Below are positions 55,623 to 62,551 of a stretch of DNA of 64,000 nt, one piece after another. The stretch's first letter is position 1, and every line of letters starts with the position of its first letter. Made by a program: the position numbers and the translations under genes. The notes beneath the pieces were generated by a model. That model was not told the DNA's origin. It saw only the letters and a program-made list of their open reading frames with translations, and did no database searches. The stretch is from CAWDZK01 sp963807005 (lineage in GTDB: Bacteria; Actinomycetota; Actinomycetes; JACCUZ01). The stretch covers positions 496,001 through 560,000 of the forward strand of contig CAWDZK010000004.1 of assembly GCA_963807005.1 (NCBI GenBank), given 5' to 3'.

Positions 55623-57287
55623 TCAGACGACGACGCGCAGGATCTCGTCGAAGGACGTGACCCCGGCCAGGACCTTGTCCATGCCGTCCTCTCGCAGTGT
55701 CCGCATGCCCTGCTCACGGGCCACGTTCTCGATGACTGTCGCGGAGGCCTTCTCGACGGCGAGCCGCTCGACCTCCTCGCTCACGACCATCACCTCGTGC
55801 AGCGCCAGGCGGCCCTTGTAACCGGTCTTGGCGCACACGGAGCAGCCGGCCGGGCGGAACAGCTCGGGCAGGGGCTCGCCGTCGTTCCACGGGAAGCGGG
55901 CCGCCACGAGGGACTCCGCCGTCGGGGTGTACGCCTCCTTGCACTTCGAGCACAGCTTGCGGGCCAGGCGCTGGGCCAGCACGGCGTCCAGCGCCGAGCC
56001 GACCAAGAACGGCTCGATGCCCATCTCGGTCAGCCGGCTGACGGCCGACGGTGCGTCGTTGGTGTGCAGCGTCGAGAGCACGAGGTGACCGGTGAGCGCC
56101 GCCTCGACGGCGATCTGACCCGTCTCGTGGTCGCGGATCTCACCGATCAGGACGATGTCGGGGTCCGAGCGCAGGATGGAGCGGAGGGCGGAGGCGAACG
56201 TCAGCCCGGCCTTGTTGTTGGTCTGCACCTGGTTGATGCCGGGCAGCCGGTACTCGACCGGGTCCTCGACCGTGATGACGTTGACCTCGGGCTTGCTGAC
56301 GATGTTCAGCGTGGCGTACAGCGTCGTCGACTTGCCGGAGCCGGTCGGGCCGGTGACCAGGATCATCCCGTACGGCTTGGTGAAGCTGCGCGAGTAGCGC
56401 TCGAAGTTGGCGTCGGAGAACCCCAGGTCGGTCAGGTCGAGCCGGGCAGTGGAGTTGTCCAGGATGCGCATGACGACCTTCTCGCCCCACACCGTGGGCA
56501 GGGTCGCGACCCGCAGGTCGACCTTCTTGCCGTGCGCGTTCACCGACAGCCGGCCGTCCTGCGGGATCCGCCGCTCGGCGATGTTGATGTCGGCCATGAT
56601 CTTCAGCCGGCTGATCACACCGGACTGGATCGCCTTCGGCGAGCGCATCACCTCGTGCAGCACGCCGTCGATGCGGAACCGCACCCGCAGGTCCGTCTCC
56701 GCCGGCTCGAGGTGGATGTCCGAGGCCCGGTCCTGGATGGCCTGAGTGATGAGCAGGTTGACGTACTTGACGATCGGGGCGTCCTCGACGATCTCCTTGA
56801 CCTTGGAGAGGTCGTCCTCCTCGTCCGCCTGGTCCATGACGCTGGTGAGGTCGTCCAGGTCGGAGTCGTTGCGGTAGTACCGGTCGATGGCCGCCGCGAG
56901 GTCAGCCCGGGTGGCCACGACCGGCTTGACCTCCATGCCCGTGATCGACTTGATGTCGTCGATCGCGAACACGTTCGCCGGGTCGACCATGGCGATCAGC
57001 AGGCGGCCGTCCTCGAACCCGATCGGCATCGCGGAGTGCCGCCGGCAGACCGGTCCGGGGACCCGGGCCAGGGCAGAGCCGTCGACCGCGAAGTCGGCCA
57101 GGTCGACGAAACGCAGCCCGATCTGGGTGGCCAGTGCGGACACCAGCTGGGACTCGGTGAGCACGCCCTGCTCGATGAGGACCCGCCCGAGCGCGCGACC
57201 GGCGCGTTCCTGCTCCTCGTAGGCGGCCTCGAGCTGGGTAGGGGTGACCAGCCCGCCTTCGAGCAGGATGTCGCCCAGCTGCTTCAC
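55623..57287 (-). CDS. pilB: Pilus extension ATPase PilB
   Basis: 554 residues. An N-terminal MshEN/GSPII_E_N domain (~1-145: GDILLEGGLVTPTQLEAAYE, SALATQIGLRFVDLADFAVD), known in other species to bind c-di-GMP, precedes the ATPase (VTGPTGSGKSTTLYATLNIV, TVEDPVEYRLPGINQVQTN, DPDIVLIGEIRDHETGQIAV) and a zinc finger CSKCKEAY...CSVCAKTGYKGR. It powers pilus extension. 91 nt after the small gene, with TGTAttcgcTACA (57351-57363) in the gap. Confidence 0.96.
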   Translation of the reverse strand: MKQLGDILLEGGLVTPTQLEAAYEEQERAGRALGRVLIEQGVLTESQLVSALATQIGLRFVDLADFAVDGSALARVPGPVCRRHSAMPIGFEDGRLLIAMVDPANVFAIDDIKSITGMEVKPVVATRADLAAAIDRYYRNDSDLDDLTSVMDQADEEDDLSKVKEIVEDAPIVKYVNLLITQAIQDRASDIHLEPAETDLRVRFRIDGVLHEVMRSPKAIQSGVISRLKIMADINIAERRIPQDGRLSVNAHGKKVDLRVATLPTVWGEKVVMRILDNSTARLDLTDLGFSDANFERYSRSFTKPYGMILVTGPTGSGKSTTLYATLNIVSKPEVNVITVEDPVEYRLPGINQVQTNNKAGLTFASALRSILRSDPDIVLIGEIRDHETGQIAVEAALTGHLVLSTLHTNDAPSAVSRLTEMGIEPFLVGSALDAVLAQRLARKLCSKCKEAYTPTAESLVAARFPWNDGEPLPELFRPAGCSVCAKTGYKGRLALHEVMVVSEEVERLAVEKASATVIENVAREQGMRTLREDGMDKVLAGVTSFDEILRVVV

Positions 57288-57378
57288 GCGTCGTCCCTTC
57301 GCAAGAGCCTCGGATCGCTCCCCAGACCATCGGGCGGGAAGCGCTGATCCTGTAGCGAATACAACCGCCGATCGGGTG

Positions 57379-57555
57379 TCACCAGTGCGCGAGCAGCGCG
57401 GCGACCTGACCGATGGCCCGAGCCAGCGCGGAGTCGGCCGGCAGCACTTCCTCGTGCCCGTCCGACAGCACCACCGTGACGCGGACCGGGGGGTCCGGAC
57501 GCCGGTGCCGACCGACGAGGGAGGCCCGACGGGCCAGCTCGCGCAACCCCGCCAC
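57379..57555 (-). CDS. Small conserved-looking protein of unknown function
   Basis: 58 residues, VAGLRELARRASLVGRHRRP then PVRVTVVLSDGHEEVLPADS, ALARAIGQVAALLAHW. A basic N-terminal helix and a short beta/alpha segment. GTG 57555 starts 2 nt after the GTPase stop, so it is probably translated as part of the roadblock-GTPase-pilB unit. No family recognised. Confidence 0.5.
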   Translation of the reverse strand: MAGLRELARRASLVGRHRRPDPPVRVTVVLSDGHEEVLPADSALARAIGQVAALLAHW

Positions 57556-57557
57556 GG

Positions 57558-58133
57558 CTAGACCCGGACGGCCGCGGCCTCGACCTCGTCGAGCACCGCG
57601 TAGAGCAGGGCGAGGAGCACGTTCTTGACCGACTCCTTGTCCGTCGCGTCGCAGGTCAGCACCGCGACGTCCGACGGGACCTCGAGCTGGGCACGGACGC
57701 GCTCCACCAGGGCATGGTCGTCGCCGGCGGCGCGGTTGAGCGCGACGACGTACGGGACGCGCGCCATCGTGCGGAACGCCTCGAGGATGCTGCTCGCCTC
57801 CTGCACCGACTCCTCGCGCTCGGCGTCGACGAGCAGCAGGTAGCCGATCATGCCCTCGCCGAGGATCTCCCACATGAAGTCGAAGCGGTCCTGCCCCGGA
57901 GTGCCGAACAGGTAGAGCACGAGGTCACGGTCGATGGTGATCCGGCCGAAGTCCATCGCCACCGTCGTCTCGGCCTTGCGCTTGCGGGTCCCGTCGGTGA
58001 CCCCGCGCTCGGTGGAGAGCACGGTGATCTCGCTGATGGTGCGGATCAGGGTCGTCTTGCCGGCGGCGAACGGGCCGGTGACGACGACCTTCACCGCCTG
58101 GCCCCCTCGGCGGCGGGCGCGTGCGGGTGCCAT
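57558..58133 (-). CDS. Small Ras-like GTPase (MglA/CvnD type)
   Basis: 191 residues. G1 VTGPFAAGKTTLIRTISEI, G2 region ETTVAMDFGRITID, G3 LFGTPGQDRFDFMWEILGEG (Thr-Pro-Gly-Gln variant), G4-like YVVALNRAAGDDH. This matches the ATP/GTP-binding CvnD proteins of actinobacterial conservons and is related to MglA, the polarity switch controlling T4P in Myxococcus. Here it is flanked by a roadblock protein and pilB. A GTG 13 codons in could be the true start. Confidence 0.88.
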   Translation of the reverse strand: MAPARARRRGGQAVKVVVTGPFAAGKTTLIRTISEITVLSTERGVTDGTRKRKAETTVAMDFGRITIDRDLVLYLFGTPGQDRFDFMWEILGEGMIGYLLLVDAEREESVQEASSILEAFRTMARVPYVVALNRAAGDDHALVERVRAQLEVPSDVAVLTCDATDKESVKNVLLALLYAVLDEVEAAAVRV

Positions 58134-59341
58134 CAGAGTCCTCTCACACCGGCGATGAGCCGCAGCATCAGGCTGCGGTTGACGTTCGGGTCGCGCTCGA
58201 TCACCGAGCCCGACGTGTCCGGCGCGGTCACGGTGGCGCCGACGACCTCACCGACCGTCGCGGACGGTCCGGCCTGGACCGGCACCGTGCGCAGTCCGGG
58301 TGCGGTGCCGCTGCCGTGCTCGTCGAAGTCGGCCTGCCGCTTGGGCAGGAACGGCTCCGGCCGCGGCGGGACGACGTCCTGCGGCACGTGCGCGCCCCCG
58401 AGCATGCTCGCGGTCGCCAGCTCGCGCTCGCCGTCGGTGGTGGACTGGTCCTCGTCGGCGACCTCGTGGTGGGACGCCGACCCGCCGTCGGCGACGACCT
58501 CGGCGGACCCGGCGTCGTCGCCGGGCGCAGCACCCTCGGCCGGCTCCTGGACCGGGACGAACGGCTTCCCCTCGAGGGGCGCCAGCAGGTTCTGCCGACG
58601 GACGACGACGGCCACGTGGTCGTCGCTGCCCTCCTCCCCCTCCGCCGGACGTACGTCGAGCAGGCCGCGTTCGACCAGGGCCGCGAGCGTGGAGACGACG
58701 GCGTACTGGCCGCTGCCGGTGAGGTCGACCAGGTCACCGACGCTTCGCCGACCGTCGACCAGTGCCAGCAACGACCACTCACCGCGGCTGACCTTCGGCT
58801 CGGCCGGAAGGACGACCGGCATGGCCAGCACAGCGGTGGGCGACGGCACGATCTGGGACACGGTCTCCCACGTGGTGCGCCGCGCCTCGGTGTCGGCCAG
58901 GACGCTCTCGACCGACAGGGCGACGCCGACGTCGTCCGGGTTGGTCTCGTCCACCACGAAGGCGAACTCGCCCTCGGTCCAGCGCAGCAGGTCGAAGACC
59001 GCGTCGACGGCCTGGTCGGTTGCGGCGTGCCGCAGCAGCTCGTCGTCGACCGCCTGGTGCTCGAGCAGCGCCCGGACGACACCGAGACCCTCCCCGGCCG
59101 TCGCGGCCTCCACCGCTGCGCTCAGGGCGTCGTCGTCGACCCGTCCGCTGCCCACGAGTCGGCGTGCCAGCGGCTGCCGCGAGCTGTCGGCGGAGGCGCC
59201 GGTGATCTGGCCACCGGCGAAGAACACCACGCCGTCGGTGCCGTCCTGGGCCAGGTGCAGGCCACCGGTCTTCTTGGTGAAGCTCAGCAGCTGGAACATG
59301 TCCGGCAGACTGAACGCGTCGAGCGAACCTTCCAGCTTCAT
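58133..59341 (-). CDS. DUF4388 (PATAN) domain protein
   Basis: 402 residues. The N-terminal domain (~1-90) reads LEGSLDAFSLPDMFQLLSFT, KKTGGLHLAQDGTDGVVFFA, the DUF4388 signature found in bacterial signalling proteins. Residues ~95-230 form helical/winged-helix-like modules (SLLALVDGRRSVGDLVDLTG); ~270-350 are acidic and disordered (EPAEGAAPGDDAGSAEVVAD). Probably an adaptor between roadblock protein, GTPase and PilB. Its stop shares a base with the GTPase start. Confidence 0.8.
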   Translation of the reverse strand: MKLEGSLDAFSLPDMFQLLSFTKKTGGLHLAQDGTDGVVFFAGGQITGASADSSRQPLARRLVGSGRVDDDALSAAVEAATAGEGLGVVRALLEHQAVDDELLRHAATDQAVDAVFDLLRWTEGEFAFVVDETNPDDVGVALSVESVLADTEARRTTWETVSQIVPSPTAVLAMPVVLPAEPKVSRGEWSLLALVDGRRSVGDLVDLTGSGQYAVVSTLAALVERGLLDVRPAEGEEGSDDHVAVVVRRQNLLAPLEGKPFVPVQEPAEGAAPGDDAGSAEVVADGGSASHHEVADEDQSTTDGERELATASMLGGAHVPQDVVPPRPEPFLPKRQADFDEHGSGTAPGLRTVPVQAGPSATVGEVVGATVTAPDTSGSVIERDPNVNRSLMLRLIAGVRGL

Positions 59342-59342
59342 G

Positions 59343-59879
59343 TCAGCTCCAGCTCGGCGACTCGGTGGTCGCACCCTCCGGCTGCGGCGCCACGACCTGC
59401 AGCGGCAGCGACCCGAACGGCTCGGTGGCGACCCGTTCGTACGACATCTCGGCCCGGAGCGCGGCACCGACCGCGGCGGCCGCTCGTCGGACCTCGAAGA
59501 GCATCAGGCCGACCTTGGCGCCCTTGGCCGCGACCGCGACCAGCACGGCCTCGTCCTCGGCGGAGACGAGGAAGACGGTGCCGTCCTCGCCCTCGACGTA
59601 CACCTGGGACAGCTCGCCCCGGCCGAGTCCCTCGGCGGCCCGCTCCCCCAGCGAGAGCAGTGCGGCGCTCATCGCGGCCACCCGGTCCTCGTCCATCGCA
59701 GCGGGCAGCGCGGAGGCCATGGCGAGGCCGTCGAAGGAGACGACCGAAGCGGCCTCGATCTCAGGGACCTGGCCCACCAGCTCGGTCAGGATGAGGTCCA
59801 GGCGGGTGGACCGGCTCAGGCCGGTCGCCGCGTGGGCCCCCACGCTGTCGCTCTGGGTGCCGCCGTACGCTTCGCTCAT
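59343..59879 (-). CDS. Roadblock/LC7 domain protein (MglB/CvnB-like)
   Basis: 178 residues. A roadblock fold spans ~25-130 (RLDLILTELVGQVPEIEAAS, VVSFDGLAMASALPAAMDED, LSQVYVEGEDGTVFLVSAED). Such proteins are GTPase-activating partners of MglA/CvnD GTPases. First gene of the unit leading to pilB, 56 nt behind a sigma-28-like promoter. Confidence 0.87.
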   Translation of the reverse strand: MSEAYGGTQSDSVGAHAATGLSRSTRLDLILTELVGQVPEIEAASVVSFDGLAMASALPAAMDEDRVAAMSAALLSLGERAAEGLGRGELSQVYVEGEDGTVFLVSAEDEAVLVAVAAKGAKVGLMLFEVRRAAAAVGAALRAEMSYERVATEPFGSLPLQVVAPQPEGATTESPSWS

Positions 59880-59934
59880 CGTCCACCTCGCGCCGCTGCC
59901 TCGGGCCTTCGCCGCCCGCTGTCGTCCCTGACCC

Positions 59935-59961
59935 ATCGGCGGAACTCCCCGATTGCTTGAG
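59935..59961 (-). promoter_or_regulatory. Sigma-28 (FliA/WhiG)-like promoter of the roadblock-pilB unit
   Basis: CTCAAG (59961-59956), 15 nt, GCCGAT (59940-59935), minus strand: the closest of the four to the GCCGATAA consensus. Confidence 0.75.
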
Positions 59962-59968
59962 CGGCGTC

Positions 59969-59997
59969 CGGCCGAGGCCGGGTCACCCGGTCGGCCG
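59969..59997 (-). terminator. Terminator of alaS-ruvX-mltG-aroE
   Basis: CGGCCGA-(GG)-CCGGG-TCA-CCCGG-TCGGCCG, a 12-bp stem with a 2-nt bulge, 19 nt past the aroE stop and just before the roadblock promoter. Confidence 0.75.
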
Positions 59998-60015
59998 AAC
60001 CCTTCGGGCGCTGCC

Positions 60016-60849
60016 TCAGGCGTGCAGGACGCGCTCGCCGGCAGCCCGCAGGACGGGCACCAGGTCCCCGGGGTCGGCGTCCGCCCCGGTCATGAGCAGC
60101 ACCTGCAGCGCGCCCTGGTGGACCAGCAGGTCCAGCCCGTCCAGGACGGTCGCGGAGCGGGCCAGCCAGGCGGCCGCGAGCGGCGTCGGCCACGGCTCGT
60201 AGAGCACCTCGAACAGGGCGCCGACCCGGTCCGGCAACGACCCGACCAGGTGGTCGGTCCCGCCGGCCGCGGTGGTGCTCACGACCAGCGGCGCGGCCAG
60301 ACCGTCCGGGGCGTGGTCCCACGGCTCCACGGCGAGGTCGACACCGGCGGCGGAGGCTGCGGCGACCAGCCCCTCGCGGCGGGCCGGGTCCCGGACGAAG
60401 GCCCGGACCCGGTCGGCCCGGCCGGCCAGCGCCACGACGGCCGACCGCGCCGTCGCTCCCCCGCCCAGCAGGGTCGCCTCGGCCACCCGGCCGACGCCGG
60501 CGGCCGCGAGCGCCGTCACCATGCCGGGGACGTCGGTGTTCTCGCCGACCCGCAGGCCGTCCCGGAGCAGCACGGTGTTGGCCCCGCCGGCCATCTCGAC
60601 GACAGGGGAGGCGGAGTCCAGCAGCGGCAGGACCGCCGTCTTCAGCGGCATCGTCAGCGACAGGCCGGCCCAGGTCGGGTCCAGGCCCGCCAGGAACCCG
60701 GCGAGCCCGTCCTCGTCCACCTCGTGTGCGTCGTACCGCCAGCCGGTGAGGCCGAGGTGCCGGTACGCGGCGCGGTGCAGGACCGGGGACAGCGAGTGCG
60801 CGACCGGGGAGCCGAGCACGGCCGCCCGGCTCGGCCCGCTCACGGCCAC
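60016..60849 (-). CDS. aroE: Shikimate dehydrogenase
   Basis: 277 residues. Reduces 3-dehydroshikimate with NADPH. Substrate site VLGSPVAHSLSPVLHRAAYR and LSLTMPLKTAVLPLLDS (catalytic Lys), nucleotide loop LLGGGATARSAVVALAG (the GAGG motif appears as GGGAT). 4 nt after mltG. Confidence 0.94.
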   Translation of the reverse strand: MAVSGPSRAAVLGSPVAHSLSPVLHRAAYRHLGLTGWRYDAHEVDEDGLAGFLAGLDPTWAGLSLTMPLKTAVLPLLDSASPVVEMAGGANTVLLRDGLRVGENTDVPGMVTALAAAGVGRVAEATLLGGGATARSAVVALAGRADRVRAFVRDPARREGLVAAASAAGVDLAVEPWDHAPDGLAAPLVVSTTAAGGTDHLVGSLPDRVGALFEVLYEPWPTPLAAAWLARSATVLDGLDLLVHQGALQVLLMTGADADPGDLVPVLRAAGERVLHA

Positions 60850-60853
60850 CGGG

Positions 60854-61969
60854 TCACTGGTTGGACTTCAGCTCGGCCTTGAACTTGAGGAACTCCTGGT
60901 AGTCGCCGGTGAACTTGGTGGTGCCCTTGGCCGGGTCCGTCGTGACGAAGTAGAGCCAGTCACCCTCGGTCGGGTTGACCGCCGCGGTCAGCGCGGCCTC
61001 GCCGGGCGAGTTGATCGGCGCCGGTGGGAGACCCTTGTTCTGGTAGGTGTTGTACGGCGAGTCGGCGCCCAGGTCCTCGTAGGTGACGATCTCCTTGTCC
61101 GCCTTGAGCGCGTAGTTGACGGTGGAGTCGAACTGCAGCGGCATGCCCTGCTCGAGCCGGTTGTAGACGACGCGGGCGACCTTGCCGAAGTCCTCGGGGT
61201 TGCGGGCCTCGGCCTCCACCAGGCTGGCGATGATGACGATCTCCCGCGGCGTGCGGTTGGTGCGCGCCACCCCCGCCTGCCCGGCCGCGCGGTCGTAGGC
61301 GGAGAAGAGCTGCGCCAGCACCGAGTCGGCCGTGGCGTTCGGCTCGACGTCGTACGTCGCCGGGTAGAGGTAGCCCTCGGGGTTCTCGTCGGCGTAGTCG
61401 GGCAGCCCCAGCTCGGCCGCGCGCTTGTTCAGGGCTGCCTCGTAGTCCGCGAGCGGGATCTCGGTGTCCTTGGCCAGCTTGCGCAGCGTCTCGTCCAGCC
61501 GCAGCCCCTCGGGCAGGGTGACCCGGGCCTGGATGCGGGCCGACGGGTCCAGGACGGCGGCCAGGGCCGCGGCGGCGGTCATCCGGCGCTGCAGCTGGTA
61601 GAAGCCCGGCTGGAGGTTGGAGGCGTCCGGGTTGGCGTAGGCCGCCTCGAGGAAGGCCTGGGTGCTCTTGACGACGTCCTTGTTCTTGAGGGTCGTGGCG
61701 AGGTCGGAAGCCGTCTGACCGGACTTCACCTCGATGACGACGTCGCCCTGCCCCGGCCCGGGGTAGTCCGGTGCTCCGGACGAGAAGGCGTCCTTGATCT
61801 TGTTGACGCCGCCGAGGGCCAGCGCGGTGACCCCGCCGACCACTCCGGCGACGAGCAGCAGCGACAGGACGACGGCCAGCACCGCCTTGCCGCGGCCGCC
61901 CTTCTTGCGGCGGCGCCGGCGACGCCGAGCGCGCACCTCCTCCTCCGACCACACGGACAGATCGGTCAT
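60854..61969 (-). CDS. mltG: Endolytic murein transglycosylase MltG
   Basis: 371 residues. Basic cytoplasmic head (RARRRRRRRKKGGRGKAVLA), one membrane helix (~28-52), LysM-like region (VIEVKSGQTASDLATTLKNK) and the YceG catalytic domain with the active Glu in IIASLVEAEARNPEDFGKVA and LPPAPINSPGEAALTAAVNP. Cuts nascent peptidoglycan strands. Overlaps ruvX by 4 nt. Confidence 0.95.
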   Translation of the reverse strand: MTDLSVWSEEEVRARRRRRRRKKGGRGKAVLAVVLSLLLVAGVVGGVTALALGGVNKIKDAFSSGAPDYPGPGQGDVVIEVKSGQTASDLATTLKNKDVVKSTQAFLEAAYANPDASNLQPGFYQLQRRMTAAAALAAVLDPSARIQARVTLPEGLRLDETLRKLAKDTEIPLADYEAALNKRAAELGLPDYADENPEGYLYPATYDVEPNATADSVLAQLFSAYDRAAGQAGVARTNRTPREIVIIASLVEAEARNPEDFGKVARVVYNRLEQGMPLQFDSTVNYALKADKEIVTYEDLGADSPYNTYQNKGLPPAPINSPGEAALTAAVNPTEGDWLYFVTTDPAKGTTKFTGDYQEFLKFKAELKSNQ

Positions 61970-62508
61970 CGTTCGCCTTCCACGGTCGGCCCCACTGCGT
62001 CCACTGCCTCGTCCTCGATCCCCGGTGGCTCCTCGCTCCCCCGGTCGTCGGGCCGCGCCGTACGTGCGACGAGCCGCCCTGGCGGGCGGCCGGACGACCT
62101 CTCGGCGTCCAGCGCACCCTGCAAGATGATGACAGCAGCGGCCTGGTCGATGACGCTGCGCCCTCGGCGGGTGTCTACCCCGCTGGCGTGCAACCCACGC
62201 TGGGCACTGACTGTCGAGAACCGTTCGTCGACCAGCCGGACCGGCACGGGGAGCCGGTCGGCCAGCGCGCCGGCGTACTCCTCGGCGGCCCGGGCCGAGG
62301 GGCCGGCAGCTCCCCGCAAAGAGGTCGGCAGGCCCACGACCACCTCGATGACGTCACGCTCAGTGACGAGGGATACCAGACGGGTGACGTCGTCCCGACC
62401 GCGCCGGACCGTCTCGACCGGCGTCGCGACCAGCCCGGAGGGGTCGCAGGTCGCCACGCCGACCCGGACGCTGCCGACGTCGACGCCGAGGCGGACGCCG
62501 GGCCTCAT
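61966..62508 (-). CDS. ruvX: Holliday-junction-resolvase-like YqgF/RuvX
   Basis: 180 residues, RNase H fold: GVDVGSVRVGVATCDPSGLV, EVVVGLPTSLRGAAGPSARA, VRLVDERFSTVSAQRGLHAS. Implicated in 16S rRNA 5' processing and possibly junction cleavage. The last ~35 residues (DDRGSEEPPGIEDEAVDAVG) are an acidic extension. Follows alaS by 43 nt. Confidence 0.93.
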   Translation of the reverse strand: MRPGVRLGVDVGSVRVGVATCDPSGLVATPVETVRRGRDDVTRLVSLVTERDVIEVVVGLPTSLRGAAGPSARAAEEYAGALADRLPVPVRLVDERFSTVSAQRGLHASGVDTRRGRSVIDQAAAVIILQGALDAERSSGRPPGRLVARTARPDDRGSEEPPGIEDEAVDAVGPTVEGER

Positions 62509-62551
62509 CGGCGGCGCCGGGGCGTCGTCGTGCGGTGCAGGGGAAACGGGG

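Noticed and set aside
57351..57363. TGTAttcgcTACA upstream of pilB as operator or promoter
   Set aside because: Short palindrome without a matching -35/-10 pair; no regulator to assign.
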